NCBI RefSeq assembly: GCF_003116135.1
Contig: NZ_PDOA01000009.1
Coordinates: 1-64,000 of the forward strand
Origin: Teichococcus aestuarii
Lineage (GTDB): Bacteria > Pseudomonadota > Alphaproteobacteria > Acetobacterales > Acetobacteraceae
Length of the DNA: 64,000 nucleotides
Reading direction: 5' to 3'
Below the pieces are notes generated by a model. The model was not told where the DNA came from and did not search any database. It saw only the letters and a program-made list of their open reading frames with translations. Position 1 is the stretch's first letter. Each line of letters starts with the position of its first letter. The translations under genes were made by a program, and so were the position numbers. Positions 15,548 through 25,022 of the stretch are shown here, piece after piece.

Positions 15548-16834
15548 ATGCCGTGGCACGAGCAGACGTCTTTCGATTCTGGGGATGATCTCGCCATCGA
15601 CCGGCTGAGCCTCGCCGCGCCTTTGCTGGGCGCCACCGGCTGGATCGACGGGCTGGCACGCCTGGTCGGGCTGGATCTCTCCGTTGGGGAGGCGCCGTCC
15701 GCCCGCACGGCGCTGGCCCACACCGCCCTGGCGCAGACCCTCCAGGAGATGTTCGCGCCGCTCGGCTTCAACCTGCGGCGCATCGCCCCGCCGGGCGAGG
15801 CGCGTGGCGATGAGGCCGCGCAGATGGAGCCCGCCCCGGCCAGCCTTGTCGCCGCCCGCCGCACCGGCCGCCCGGTCTGCTCCATCCACATGCCGCTGAG
15901 CGTCGCCGCGCCCGATCCCCGCTGGACGCGCCCTCCCCATGCCCTGACCCGCCGGGGCAGCCAGCTTTTCGGCTGTGGAACGCGCGGCGGGCAGGGGGCC
16001 ATCGCCGCCGTATGGGCGGCCCTGCGCGCGGCCGATGCGGTGGGGCTGCCGCTGCGCTTCGACCCCGTGCTGCTGTTCACCCCCCATGACGACAGCGGCG
16101 CCGTGTTGCGCCATCTCTGCGAGCAGGGCGAGGTGAGGGGCCATTTCCTGTCGCTGGGCGGGATGGCCGCGCCCCGCATCTGGGCCGGGGCGCTGGGACT
16201 GCTGACGGTGGAACTGCGCATCGACGGCGCCGCCGATGCCGAGGCCACCCTGCCAGTCCTGGCGCGGCTGGCGGAGCTGCAGCACCAGGTATCGCAGCGT
16301 CTCAGCACCCTGCCTGCCGCCCCGGAGGGCGAGGGCACCCAGCTCTCCGCCCAGCTTTCGGTCGCCTCGGTGAGCATGAGCCCGGATGGCGGCATGCGGC
16401 GGCGCTGCACCGTCGTCGTGCAGCGCCGCTTCACGCCTGAGGAAGGCGCGGAGGCCGCGCTGGAGGAGCTGCGCGCGGCCATGGCCGGGCTGGAGGTTCC
16501 TGGCTGTGCCCTGGAATGCCGGATGGTGCGCCACCTGCCCGCTGCCCTGGCGCCGGAGGAGGGGCCGCACGGCGCCCGCTGGCAACGCGCGCTGAGCTGG
16601 GGCTTCGGCTTCGCGCCCGATGGGTTCCGCCGCGCGAGCAGCCTGGAAGGGTCGGCCTTCGGCTTCGTGCAGCAGGCCGGCGTGCAGGAGATCCTGGTCG
16701 GCGGGCTGACACGGCCCGGGCAGCGCCAGGAGGCGGTGAACGAATTCACCACCGTCGAGGATGTCGAAGCCCTGGGCCGCGCCGTCCTGGCCTATCTGGC
16801 CGATGCACCGGAGCAGCCGCTGGACGGCTTCTGA
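15548..16834 (+). CDS. M20-peptidase-like protein lacking the metal ligands (pseudoenzyme)
   Basis: About 428 aa from ATG 15548; the frame is open from 15482. The architecture follows M20 deacylases (ArgE/DapE): the HTDVVP block appears as CSIHMPLSVAAPDPRW (115-ish), the GRGAxDMKGG block as FGCGTRGGQGAIAA (141-154), and the EExG block as FTPHDDSGA (178-185). In these, HxD has become H114-x-P, the bridging Asp is Gly and the EE pair is D181-D182. The C-terminal ligand histidine is also missing (GQRQEAVNEFTTVED). The fold is kept without the two-zinc site, so it probably does not act as a classical peptidase. It follows the helicase gene on the same strand after 160 bp. It may bind an N-acyl amino acid; that is speculation. 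Confidence 0.7.
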   Translation: MPWHEQTSFDSGDDLAIDRLSLAAPLLGATGWIDGLARLVGLDLSVGEAPSARTALAHTALAQTLQEMFAPLGFNLRRIAPPGEARGDEAAQMEPAPASLVAARRTGRPVCSIHMPLSVAAPDPRWTRPPHALTRRGSQLFGCGTRGGQGAIAAVWAALRAADAVGLPLRFDPVLLFTPHDDSGAVLRHLCEQGEVRGHFLSLGGMAAPRIWAGALGLLTVELRIDGAADAEATLPVLARLAELQHQVSQRLSTLPAAPEGEGTQLSAQLSVASVSMSPDGGMRRRCTVVVQRRFTPEEGAEAALEELRAAMAGLEVPGCALECRMVRHLPAALAPEEGPHGARWQRALSWGFGFAPDGFRRASSLEGSAFGFVQQAGVQEILVGGLTRPGQRQEAVNEFTTVEDVEALGRAVLAYLADAPEQPLDGF

Positions 16835-16876
16835 GCACGCCGCTCCGGCAGAATCGTCCGGCAAGGGACGTTCCGC

Positions 16877-17302
16877 TCAGCGCCCTGGCCAGAGGCCGGG
16901 CGTCGCCAGCTCCACCAGATGTCCTTCCGGGTCCCGCAGGAACAGGCTGTGGCCGCCGCCTGGCCAGGAGACCGCCCCCTCCACCGCGACGACGTTCAGC
17001 GCCAGCCATTCCCGCCAGGCCGGCAGGGTCTCGGCCGCCACGCCGAGCGCGATGTGCTGCCGGCCGCCGGCGTCGTGCCCCGGAATATGGCCACCCGGCG
17101 TCTCGGTGGCGGCCGCGGCGCTGCCCCGCCGGAACAGCAGCAGCACGCCAGGACCGATGCCGAGGGCACAGAAGGTGTCGGTGGCCCGCAGGCACTCCAG
17201 CCCCAGGATGTGCTCGTAGAACCAGCGTGTCGCGCGCAGGTCCCGCACATAGAGGGCGGTTTCCAGCAGCTTTCCGGGTACCGCCGGGCGGAGGGCGGTC
17301 AT
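16877..17302 (-). CDS. VOC (glyoxalase/bleomycin-resistance fold) protein
   Basis: 141 aa from ATG 17302 (MTALRPAVPGKLLETALYVRDL). One VOC domain: the first half shows ALYVRDLRATRWFYEHILGL and the second half ends SLFLRDPEGHLVELATPG, the usual metal-binding glutamate motif. The family holds glyoxalases, dioxygenases and drug-binding proteins; the substrate is unclear. It is convergent with the M20-like gene and divergent from the small stress-type gene at 17414. Confidence 0.83.
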   Translation of the reverse strand: MTALRPAVPGKLLETALYVRDLRATRWFYEHILGLECLRATDTFCALGIGPGVLLLFRRGSAAAATETPGGHIPGHDAGGRQHIALGVAAETLPAWREWLALNVVAVEGAVSWPGGGHSLFLRDPEGHLVELATPGLWPGR

Positions 17303-17413
17303 GGGTCCTGTCCTTGGCCTGGGCTGTGATGATGCAACCGGCCCGGCCGCCGAGGGTTGCTCATCTTGAATGCCGGCACGCAGGCCCGGCTGACAGATCC
17401 AAGGAGAACCGCG

Positions 17414-17617
17414 ATGGCCTCGCCGGAAACCCGCACCCCGCCCCATCAGCCCGTGACCCAGGGCAAGGACGCCCGCCAGAACGACCAGGAGCTGGAGAAG
17501 GCCCTGGAGGACACCTTCCCGGCCAGCGACCCGCCGTCCCAGTCCAGCCCGACGCAGACGGTCGGCTGGGAGGAGCCTGAGAAGGAAGACACGGAAAACA
17601 CGAAGAAGGGCGGCTGA
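17414..17617 (+). CDS. Small hydrophilic protein with TFPASDPPS motif
   Basis: 67 aa from ATG 17414 with an ideal AAGGAG at 17401-17406. The sequence is highly charged and polar, probably disordered: an N-terminal part rich in T, P and Q, then QELEKALEDTFPASDPPS and a lysine/glutamate-rich tail. The (E)DTFPASDPP stretch is recurrent in small proteobacterial proteins of unknown function that are often near stress genes. Its neighbours, an HWE kinase and an SDR of the stress type, agree with such a role. Function unknown. Confidence 0.75.
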   Translation: MASPETRTPPHQPVTQGKDARQNDQELEKALEDTFPASDPPSQSSPTQTVGWEEPEKEDTENTKKGG

Positions 17618-17639
17618 GACACCGGCATCGCCCGCCCGT

Positions 17640-18971
17640 TCAGTCCGGCGTTGCCTCCGGGAAGCGCAGGCTGAACCGGGTCCGGGGACGGTGCTCGGTG
17701 AGCAGGTCCCCGTCCAGCTGGCGCGCGCAGGATTGCAGCAGCGTCATGCCGAACCCGGCGGACCGCATGGCCGCCAGCGCGTCCATGCCCGCCCCGTCAT
17801 CCTCGACACTCAGCACCAGCATGTCCTCCTCGCGCTCGAGGCGGAGGTGGATGTTGCCGTGCCGCCCCTCCGGGAAGGCATGGCGGAGCGCGTTGCTCAC
17901 CATCTCCGCCACGGCCATGCCAAGAGGCAGGGTACGGTCCCTGCTGAGCGATGCCGGAACCGTCTCCACATGGAGGACTACCGGCCGCCGCGCCATCCAG
18001 TGGCGGATGATCCAGTGGGCGAAGGTTTCCAGATAGCGAACGAGCGGGACGCTCCCGGCGTCGCCAGCCTGATGCAGCGCCTCGTGCAGCGCCGCCATGC
18101 TCTGGATGCGCTCGCCCGCCATCTCCAGTGCCGCCTTCACCTCCGGCGGGGTGCGCCGGGCCTGGAGGCGCAGCAGGCTGGAGACGAGCTGGAAGTTGTT
18201 CTTCACCCGGTGCGTCAATTCCCGGTAGAGCCGTTCATGGCGGGCGACGGCCCGGGCCCAGTCCTGTTCCGCCCTGTGCTGCGCCGTGACATCCATCAGC
18301 ACGCCGGCGGCTTCCCCCGGCCCGGCGGGCCGGCCGCGCAGCAGAAGGGCGCGCGTCTCGCCCGTGGCACCGGGCAGCAGGCGGAACACCACCTCGACCG
18401 GCGCTGTCTCCAGATCGCGGCCAGCCTGCCGGAAGGCCTCCAGATCATCGGGGTGGAGGTGGTTGTGCAACTGCCCCAGGGAGACGGGCCCCGTGCCGGC
18501 GGGACGCCCGAGCACGCGCCAGGCGCTGGCGCAGAGGCTGATGGTCTGGCTGGCCGCGTTCCATTTCCAGCGGCCTGCCTGGCCCAGCGCCTCCATCTCG
18601 TGCAGGGCCTGCCGGAGCTGGTTTCCCTCGTCGGTGACGTGGCGCAGCTCGCCGGCCACCAGTGCCACCAGCAGGCCCGCCGCCAGCAGCGTCAGCGCCT
18701 CCCCGCCCGACAGGGTTCCATGCCCAAGGGCCAGTTCCTCCCCGAGCGTGAGCAGGGACAGGAACAGTACGCAACCCACCCCGCCCGGACGGCCACCGAC
18801 GGCGCCGGCAAGGGCGATGGCCGGCAGCAGCAGGGCCGGGCCATGGGTGCCCGGCCATAGGGCCTCAGCGGCCTCCCATGCCAGCATGCCCGCCAATGCG
18901 CAGCCAAGCGCCACGAGCTGGCTGGAGATGACACCTCCGGCCCGCGGCAGGCGCGAGACGATCTTGATCAC
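17640..18971 (-). CDS. Membrane sensor histidine kinase, HisKA_2/HWE type
   Basis: 443 aa with a GTG start at 18971. Residues about 10-110 hold three or four membrane segments (for example VALGCALAGMLAWEA and ALTLLAAGLLVALVA). A PAS-like domain follows at about 125-235 (ALGQAGRWKWNAASQTISL, HNHLHPDDLEAF, VLMDVTAQHRAEQ). The phosphoacceptor block is LYRELTHRVKNNFQLVSSLL near 250, the HisKA_2 form, and the ATPase domain has the N box AEMVSNALRHAF and DDGAGMD. Such kinases often feed PhyR in the alphaproteobacterial general stress response; no response regulator gene is adjacent, so the partner is elsewhere. Confidence 0.87.
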   Translation of the reverse strand: MIKIVSRLPRAGGVISSQLVALGCALAGMLAWEAAEALWPGTHGPALLLPAIALAGAVGGRPGGVGCVLFLSLLTLGEELALGHGTLSGGEALTLLAAGLLVALVAGELRHVTDEGNQLRQALHEMEALGQAGRWKWNAASQTISLCASAWRVLGRPAGTGPVSLGQLHNHLHPDDLEAFRQAGRDLETAPVEVVFRLLPGATGETRALLLRGRPAGPGEAAGVLMDVTAQHRAEQDWARAVARHERLYRELTHRVKNNFQLVSSLLRLQARRTPPEVKAALEMAGERIQSMAALHEALHQAGDAGSVPLVRYLETFAHWIIRHWMARRPVVLHVETVPASLSRDRTLPLGMAVAEMVSNALRHAFPEGRHGNIHLRLEREEDMLVLSVEDDGAGMDALAAMRSAGFGMTLLQSCARQLDGDLLTEHRPRTRFSLRFPEATPD

Positions 18972-19037
18972 CCGGGAAGCGCCGCACCGGGACGGCGTCC
19001 GGCCTTCCTCTGATCCTTGTCCCCCCTCTTGCCGCGA

Positions 19038-19898
19038 CTACCCATTGACCACGGTGCCTCCATTCGGGTGCAGAACCTGCCCGGACATGTAGGACGCATC
19101 CGGCCCGGCGAGGAAAATGTAGCACGGCGCCACCTCATCCGGCTCGCCGGGGCGGGCCATGGGGGCGGACTGGCCGTGCTTCTCCATGCGTTCCGCATCG
19201 AATGTGGCCGGGATGAGCGGCGTGCGGATCGGGCCCGGGGCCACCGCGTTGACGCGGATGCCCTGCTCGGCCAGGGCGGTGGAGAGCGAGCGGGTGAAGG
19301 CGACGATTGCCCCCTTGGTGGCGGCGTAGTCGATCAGCGTCGGGCTGCCGTGATAGGCGGTGACGGAGGTGCTGTTGATGATGGACCCGCCGCGCGGAAT
19401 GTGCGGCAGCGCCGCGCGCGTCACCCAGAACTGCGAGAGGATGTTGGTGCGGAAGGTGGCTTCCACCTGGTCCACCGGAATGCTGGCGAAGTCGTGGTGC
19501 ACATGCTGCTCGGCGGCGTTGTTCACCAGGATGTCGATGCGGCCGAAGCGCGCGACGGTTTCGGCCACCAGCCGCCCGGCCACCGCCGGATCCCCGATAT
19601 CGCCATGGCAGAGCAGGATCTCGCGGCCTGCTTCCTTCACCAGCCGCTCCGTCTCCCGCGCATCCTCGTGCTCCTCCAGGTAGCCGATGACGATGTCGGC
19701 GCCCTCCTTGGCAAAGCCCACCGCCACGGCGCGGCCGATGCCGCTGTCGCCGCCGGTGATGAGGGCGACCTTGCCGGCCAGCTTCCCGGCGGCGCGGTAG
19801 TCGCGCATGGCGGAACGGGGGGCGGGGTCCATCGCCCATTCCCGCCCCGGCTGGCGGGGCTGCACGGCCGCGGGAGGGGCGGAAGGCTGCTGGCTCAT
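19038..19898 (-). CDS. Short-chain dehydrogenase/reductase, stress-associated YghA/YhdF-like
   Basis: 286 aa. A 35-residue hydrophilic N-terminal extension (QPSAPPAAVQPRQPGREWAM) precedes the SDR core: cofactor motif TGGDSGIGRA, LVNNAA, catalytic STSVTAY...YAATK (Ser-Tyr-Lys), and GPIRTPLIP. The extension and the GDSGIGRAVA form are typical of the YghA/YhdF group of NADP-dependent reductases. Exact substrate unknown. It is separated from the kinase gene by 66 bp on the same strand. Confidence 0.87.
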   Translation of the reverse strand: MSQQPSAPPAAVQPRQPGREWAMDPAPRSAMRDYRAAGKLAGKVALITGGDSGIGRAVAVGFAKEGADIVIGYLEEHEDARETERLVKEAGREILLCHGDIGDPAVAGRLVAETVARFGRIDILVNNAAEQHVHHDFASIPVDQVEATFRTNILSQFWVTRAALPHIPRGGSIINSTSVTAYHGSPTLIDYAATKGAIVAFTRSLSTALAEQGIRVNAVAPGPIRTPLIPATFDAERMEKHGQSAPMARPGEPDEVAPCYIFLAGPDASYMSGQVLHPNGGTVVNG

Positions 19899-20339
19899 CG
19901 GCGGTTCTCGGATCGGTTCTCGGGCGACGAGGAAGGCGGCGCCGGATGTGAAGGGATCGCGGCAGCCGCGCCGGCGGGCCGCGACGCGCCGGCAGCGGGC
20001 CTGCGGGGGCGGAGCCGGGATGCTTCCTGCGGACGTTCAAAAGCCCGGACACCCATGGCGTACGGAGAGCCATGGGTTTCCTTCGATGGGCCAGGCCAGG
20101 CTGTCCACCGGTGTGGCCGCGGGCCCCTGGCACGTTGTGGATGCGGCATGCTGGCCCGAACAACCAGCCGCCAGGGCAAGAGTTTCAGGGGTTGAGGGCA
20201 GTGTGAAGCGCCCGGCCTGTCATCGAACCTTCATAAATATGAAATAGAGTCGTCGTGCCCCGGGCCTAGAAGGCGTCCAACCGAACCGGCCCCCCGCCGT
20301 GCCCTGCGCGGCCAGGACCGGACGCAAGAACGGAGAGAT
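19899..20339. other. Intergenic region between the SDR gene and pstS
   Basis: 441 bases with no convincing gene. The part next to the SDR start is GC-rich. At 20051-20077 a 9-bp perfect inverted repeat (ACCCATGGC and GCCATGGGT around nine bases) forms a stem followed by TTTC. The last 130 bases hold the pst promoter with its Pho box. Confidence 0.6.
20217..20250 (+). promoter_or_regulatory. Pho box and -10 element of the pst operon
   Basis: CTGTCAT (20217-20223), four bases, CCTTCAT (20228-20234): two 7-bp direct repeats at 11-bp spacing, the PhoB-binding form. Ten bases further lies TAGAGT (20245-20250), a fitting -10 hexamer. The Pho box takes the place of a -35 element, as at PhoB-activated promoters. 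The local A+T richness stands out from the surrounding DNA. Confidence 0.82.
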
Positions 20340-21392
20340 ATGGTGAGCAATCGACTTCTGGCCCTGGCGGCTGGCGTTGTGGCCACGTTTGGCCTGTCCA
20401 TGACCGCGCACGCGCAGCAGGCGACCATCACCGGGGCGGGCGCGAGCTTCCCCAACCCGCTTTACCAGAAGTGGGGCGAGGCGGCGAAGGAAGGCGCGGG
20501 CATCCAGCTCAACTACCAGTCCGTCGGCTCGGGCGCCGGCCAGGCGCAGATCCGCAACCGCACCGTCGATTTCGGCGCCTCCGACGCGCCGATGACGGCC
20601 GAGCAGCTGCAGGAGCACAACCTGCTCCAGTTCCCCTCGACCATGGGCAGCCTCGTCGCCATCGTGAACATCCCGGGCGTCGAGGACCACCAGATGCGCC
20701 TGACGGGCGAGCTGCTGTCCGAGATCTACCTGGGCAAGATCACCAAGTGGAACGACCCCAAGCTGGTCGAGATGAACCCGGGGCTGAATCTGCCGAACCT
20801 GGCGATCGCGCCGGTCTACCGTGCCGACGGCTCGGGCACGACCTATGTGTGGGTCTCCTACCTCTCGGCCGTCTCCAGCGAGTTCAAGCAGCGCGTCGGT
20901 ATCGGCACCTCGGTGAAGTGGGCCGCCGGCACCGGCGCCCGCGGCAATGAGGGCGTGGCCGGCACGGTGCGCAACGTGCGCGGCGCCATCGGCTATGTCG
21001 AGCACGCCTATGCGGCGCAGAACAAGCTGGTCACCACCCAGCTGCGCAACAAGGCCGGCAACTTCGTCCAGGCCGAGCCGGAGGCCTTCCAGGCCGCCGC
21101 CGCCAATGCCGACTGGTCCACGCCGAACTTCGCCGCCAGCCTGATCGACACCCAGGGCGACAAGTCCTGGCCGATCGTCTCGCCCACCTTCATCCTGCTG
21201 CCGAAGAACCCGCAGGACGCGAACCGGGCGCAGAACGTGATGAAGTTCTTCGACTGGGCGTTCAAGAACGGCGACCAGATGGCCGTGCAGCTCGACTACA
21301 TCCCGCTGCCGGAGACGGTCGAGAACGCCATCCGCGCCGCCTGGGCCGCCGAGGTGAAGGTGGACGGCAAGCCGGTCTGGCCGGCCAACTAA
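20340..21392 (+). CDS. pstS: Periplasmic phosphate-binding protein
   Basis: 350 aa with a signal peptide (about MVSNRLLALAAGVVATFGL to AHAQQ). The mature protein starts ATITGAGASFPNPLYQKW, the PstS hallmark, and contains VGSGAGQAQIRNRTVDFGASDAPM and RADGSGTTYVW, the phosphate-contacting loops. It captures phosphate in the periplasm for PstC-PstA. First gene of the operon, directly behind the Pho box, and separated from pstC by a hairpin that may keep its message more abundant. Confidence 0.96.
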   Translation: MVSNRLLALAAGVVATFGLSMTAHAQQATITGAGASFPNPLYQKWGEAAKEGAGIQLNYQSVGSGAGQAQIRNRTVDFGASDAPMTAEQLQEHNLLQFPSTMGSLVAIVNIPGVEDHQMRLTGELLSEIYLGKITKWNDPKLVEMNPGLNLPNLAIAPVYRADGSGTTYVWVSYLSAVSSEFKQRVGIGTSVKWAAGTGARGNEGVAGTVRNVRGAIGYVEHAYAAQNKLVTTQLRNKAGNFVQAEPEAFQAAAANADWSTPNFAASLIDTQGDKSWPIVSPTFILLPKNPQDANRAQNVMKFFDWAFKNGDQMAVQLDYIPLPETVENAIRAAWAAEVKVDGKPVWPAN

Positions 21393-21421
21393 TCCGGCCA
21401 GTACGAGCGGACGAGACCAGG

Positions 21422-21449
21422 GCGGGCGGTTCCGGAAGGACCCGCCCGC
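21422..21449 (+). terminator. Hairpin between pstS and pstC (possible attenuator)
   Basis: An 8-bp perfect GC stem (GCGGGCGG at 21422-21429, CCGCCCGC at 21442-21449) with a 12-base loop, no T tract. It probably stabilises or partly terminates the pstS transcript, giving more binding protein than channel. Confidence 0.5.
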
Positions 21450-21509
21450 TTCCCGCAAGCCGGGCCGGGCGCTATCCCGCCCCGCAAACCCGCTTTCCGG
21501 AGCATCCCC

Positions 21510-22499
21510 TTGCAGCAGGCTGCAACCCTCTCCGCCCAGACGGCGCCGCCACCCACGCATGAATTGCGCCGGGGCCGAAGCTCCGGCGCGCTGGGCGACG
21601 CCATCTTCGCCGCCGCCTGCCGCAGCGCCGGCGTGCTCGTGCTTCTGCTGCTCGGCGCCATCATCCTGGAGCTGTTCCTGGGTGGGCTGCAGGCCTTCCG
21701 CACCTTCGGCCCCGGCTTCGTCACCTCGACGGAGTGGGACCCGGTGCAGGAGGTGTTCGGCGCCGGCGTGTCCATCTACGGCACCATCGTCACCGCGGTG
21801 CTGGCGCTGATCATGGCCGTGCCGCTGGCCTTCGGCGTGGCCTTCTACCTGACCGAGCTGGCGCCGGCCTGGCTGAAGCGCCCGGTCGGCACGGCGGTGG
21901 AGCTGCTGGCGGCGGTGCCCTCCATCATCTACGGCATGTGGGGCTTCTTCCTGATCGTCCCCTTCATGTCGACGACCCTGCAGCCCTTCATCATCGACAC
22001 GCTGGGCACGCTGCCGGTGCTGGAGAACCTCTTCGCCGGCCCGCCCTTCGGCACCGGCATCTTCACCGCCGCGCTGATCCTGGCGATCATGGTGCTGCCC
22101 TTCATCGCCGCCACCATGCGCGACGTGTTCGAGACCGTGCCGCCCGTCTACAAGGAGAGCGCCTACGGCCTCGGCTGCACGCAGTGGGAGGTGGTGCGCA
22201 GCGTGGTGCTGCCCTACACCCGCGTCTCGGTGGTGGGCGGCATCATGCTCGGCCTCGGCCGCGCCCTGGGCGAGACCATGGCCGTCACCTTCGTCATCGG
22301 CAACGCCAACCGCATCTCCACCAGCCTGTTCGGCCCGGGCAACACCATCGCCTCCGTGGTCGCGCTGGAGTTCGGCGAGAGCGAGCTCGGCAGCCTCAAG
22401 CTCTCCGCCCTGCTGGGGCTGGGCTTCATCCTGTTCGTCATCTCCTTCATCGTGCTGGCTGCCTCGCGCTTCCTGCTGCGGCAGCGGCTGAAGGCCTGA
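21510..22499 (+). CDS. pstC: Phosphate ABC transporter permease PstC
   Basis: 329 aa with a TTG start at 21510, set by GGAG at 21499-21502. Six membrane segments are visible after a 30-residue cytoplasmic lead (for example [18 protein letters not shown]). The permease loop is [26 protein letters not shown], and AIILELF and [12 protein letters not shown] are typical PstC blocks. Forms the inner-membrane channel with PstA. Five bases separate its stop from pstA. Confidence 0.93.
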   Translation: MQQAATLSAQTAPPPTHELRRGRSSGALGDAIFAAACRSAGVLVLLLLGAIILELFLGGLQAFRTFGPGFVTSTEWDPVQEVFGAGVSIYGTIVTAVLALIMAVPLAFGVAFYLTELAPAWLKRPVGTAVELLAAVPSIIYGMWGFFLIVPFMSTTLQPFIIDTLGTLPVLENLFAGPPFGTGIFTAALILAIMVLPFIAATMRDVFETVPPVYKESAYGLGCTQWEVVRSVVLPYTRVSVVGGIMLGLGRALGETMAVTFVIGNANRISTSLFGPGNTIASVVALEFGESELGSLKLSALLGLGFILFVISFIVLAASRFLLRQRLKA

Positions 22500-22504
22500 A
22501 CACC

Positions 22505-23389
22505 ATGAGCGCCACCCTCCACCCCGCCAGCGGTCCCGCCAAGGACATGCGCGTCGCCGCCGCCCTGGGCCGCCGCCGCCGCGCCACCTCCCATCTCGTG
22601 AAGTTCGCCTGCTACGGCGCCACGGCGGTCGGGCTGCTGCTGCTGCTCTCCATCCTCGGCACGCTGTTCTGGAACGGCTTCGCGGCGCTGAACCTGCGCG
22701 TCTTCACCGACATGACGCGCCCGCCCGGCTCCGAGGGCGGCCTGCTGAACCCGATCATCGGCAGCCTGATCCAGACCGGCATCGGCACCGCCATCGGCAC
22801 GCCGATCGGCCTGCTCGTCGGCACCTACCTGGCCGAGTATGCCAAAAACTCGCCGCTGGCCAACGCGGTGCGCTTCGTCTCGGACATCCTGCTCTCGGCG
22901 CCTTCCATCCTGATCGGCCTGTTCGTCTACCAGATCCTGGTGGTGCCGTTCGGCGGCTTCTCCGGCTGGGCCGGCTCGGTGGCGCTGGCCATCATCGTCA
23001 TTCCCATCGTGGTGCGCACGACGGAGGACATGCTCCGCCTGCTGCCCGACACGCTGCGCGAGGCCGTCATCGGCCTCGGCGCGCCGAAGTGGAAGATGAT
23101 CACGCTGGTCTGCTGGCGGGCCGCGGCGTCCGGCATCGTCACCGGCGTGCTGCTGGCGGTGGCGCGCGTGGCGGGCGAGACGGCGCCGCTGCTGTTCACC
23201 TCGCTCGGCAACCTGAACTGGTCGCTCAGCCTCTCCGCGCCCATGTCCAGCCTGCCGATCACCATCTTCGCCTATGCCGGCTCGCCCTATCAGGACTGGA
23301 TCGCGCTGGCCTGGGCCGGTGCGCTGATCATCACCCTGGGCGTGCTGGGGCTCAACATCGTGGCGCGCAGCCTGCTGCGCAGGAAGTGA
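22505..23389 (+). CDS. pstA: Phosphate ABC transporter permease PstA
   Basis: 294 aa from ATG 22505. Six membrane segments; [20 protein letters not shown] and [13 protein letters not shown] are PstA blocks, and the cytoplasmic loop is [26 protein letters not shown]. The N-terminus is rich in arginine (GRRRRATS), which would stay in the cytoplasm. Partner of PstC. Confidence 0.93.
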   Translation: MSATLHPASGPAKDMRVAAALGRRRRATSHLVKFACYGATAVGLLLLLSILGTLFWNGFAALNLRVFTDMTRPPGSEGGLLNPIIGSLIQTGIGTAIGTPIGLLVGTYLAEYAKNSPLANAVRFVSDILLSAPSILIGLFVYQILVVPFGGFSGWAGSVALAIIVIPIVVRTTEDMLRLLPDTLREAVIGLGAPKWKMITLVCWRAAASGIVTGVLLAVARVAGETAPLLFTSLGNLNWSLSLSAPMSSLPITIFAYAGSPYQDWIALAWAGALIITLGVLGLNIVARSLLRRK

Positions 23390-23397
23390 GGAAGACC

Positions 23398-24219
<822 letters not shown>

Positions 24220-24229
24220 CGAGGGCGCC

Positions 24230-24982
24230 ATGAAGACCTTGCCGACCGAGACGTCCGACCCGCAGCCCCAGCAGAGCGAGCACATCGTGCGTTCCTACGA
24301 AGAACAGCTCAAGCGCCTGCGCGAGATGGTGGCCCGCATGGGCGGGCTGGCCGAACGCCAGGTGGCCGACGCCGCCACGGCCCTGATCCGCCGCGACACC
24401 GAGCTCGCCAGCGCCGTCGTCGGCCGCGACGGCGAGATCGACGCGCTGGAGACCGAGATCGAGAATTTCTGCGTCCGCCTCCTGGCGCTGCGCCAGCCGA
24501 TGGCGGCCGACCTGCGGCTGATCGTCGCCGCCATGAAGGTCTCGACCGACATCGAGCGCATCGGCGACTACGCCCGCAACGCCGCCAAGCGCGCCATCGT
24601 CGTCTCGCAGCAGCCGCACCTCGGCAGCCTCAACGGTTTCCAGTGGATGGCCAAGCTGGTGCAGGAGAACCTCAAGGAGGCGATCGACGCGCTGGTGAAG
24701 GAGGACGCCGCCGCCGCCGAGCGCGTCTGGGGCGCCGACGCGCCGGTGGACGACATCTACAACGGCATCTTCCGCGAGATGCTGACGCACATGATGGAGG
24801 ACCCGCGCAATATCACCGCGGCCACCCATCTGCTGTTCATCGCCAAGAATTTCGAGCGGATCGGCGACCACGCGACGAACATCGCGGAGACCGTCCACTA
24901 CGCCGTGCTCGGCCACATGCTGCCCGAGGACCGTCCGAAGTCCGACGCCTCCGCCTACACCGTTGTCCGCCCGCCCGCCTGA
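24230..24982 (+). CDS. phoU: Phosphate transport regulator PhoU
   Basis: 250 aa with the two tandem three-helix PhoU repeats: EEQLKRLREMVARMGGLAE...RQPMAADLRLIVAAMKVSTDIERIGDYARN, then a second ending HLLFIAKNFERIGDHATNIAE. The E-R-I-G-D motifs bind metal. PhoU links PstB activity to the PhoR-PhoB system and stops the Pho response in high phosphate. Ten bases follow pstB. Confidence 0.95.
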   Translation: MKTLPTETSDPQPQQSEHIVRSYEEQLKRLREMVARMGGLAERQVADAATALIRRDTELASAVVGRDGEIDALETEIENFCVRLLALRQPMAADLRLIVAAMKVSTDIERIGDYARNAAKRAIVVSQQPHLGSLNGFQWMAKLVQENLKEAIDALVKEDAAAAERVWGADAPVDDIYNGIFREMLTHMMEDPRNITAATHLLFIAKNFERIGDHATNIAETVHYAVLGHMLPEDRPKSDASAYTVVRPPA

Positions 24983-25022
24983 GCGCGGCACCCGCGAGAC
25001 TGACCGAGGAAAGACCCCGGCC

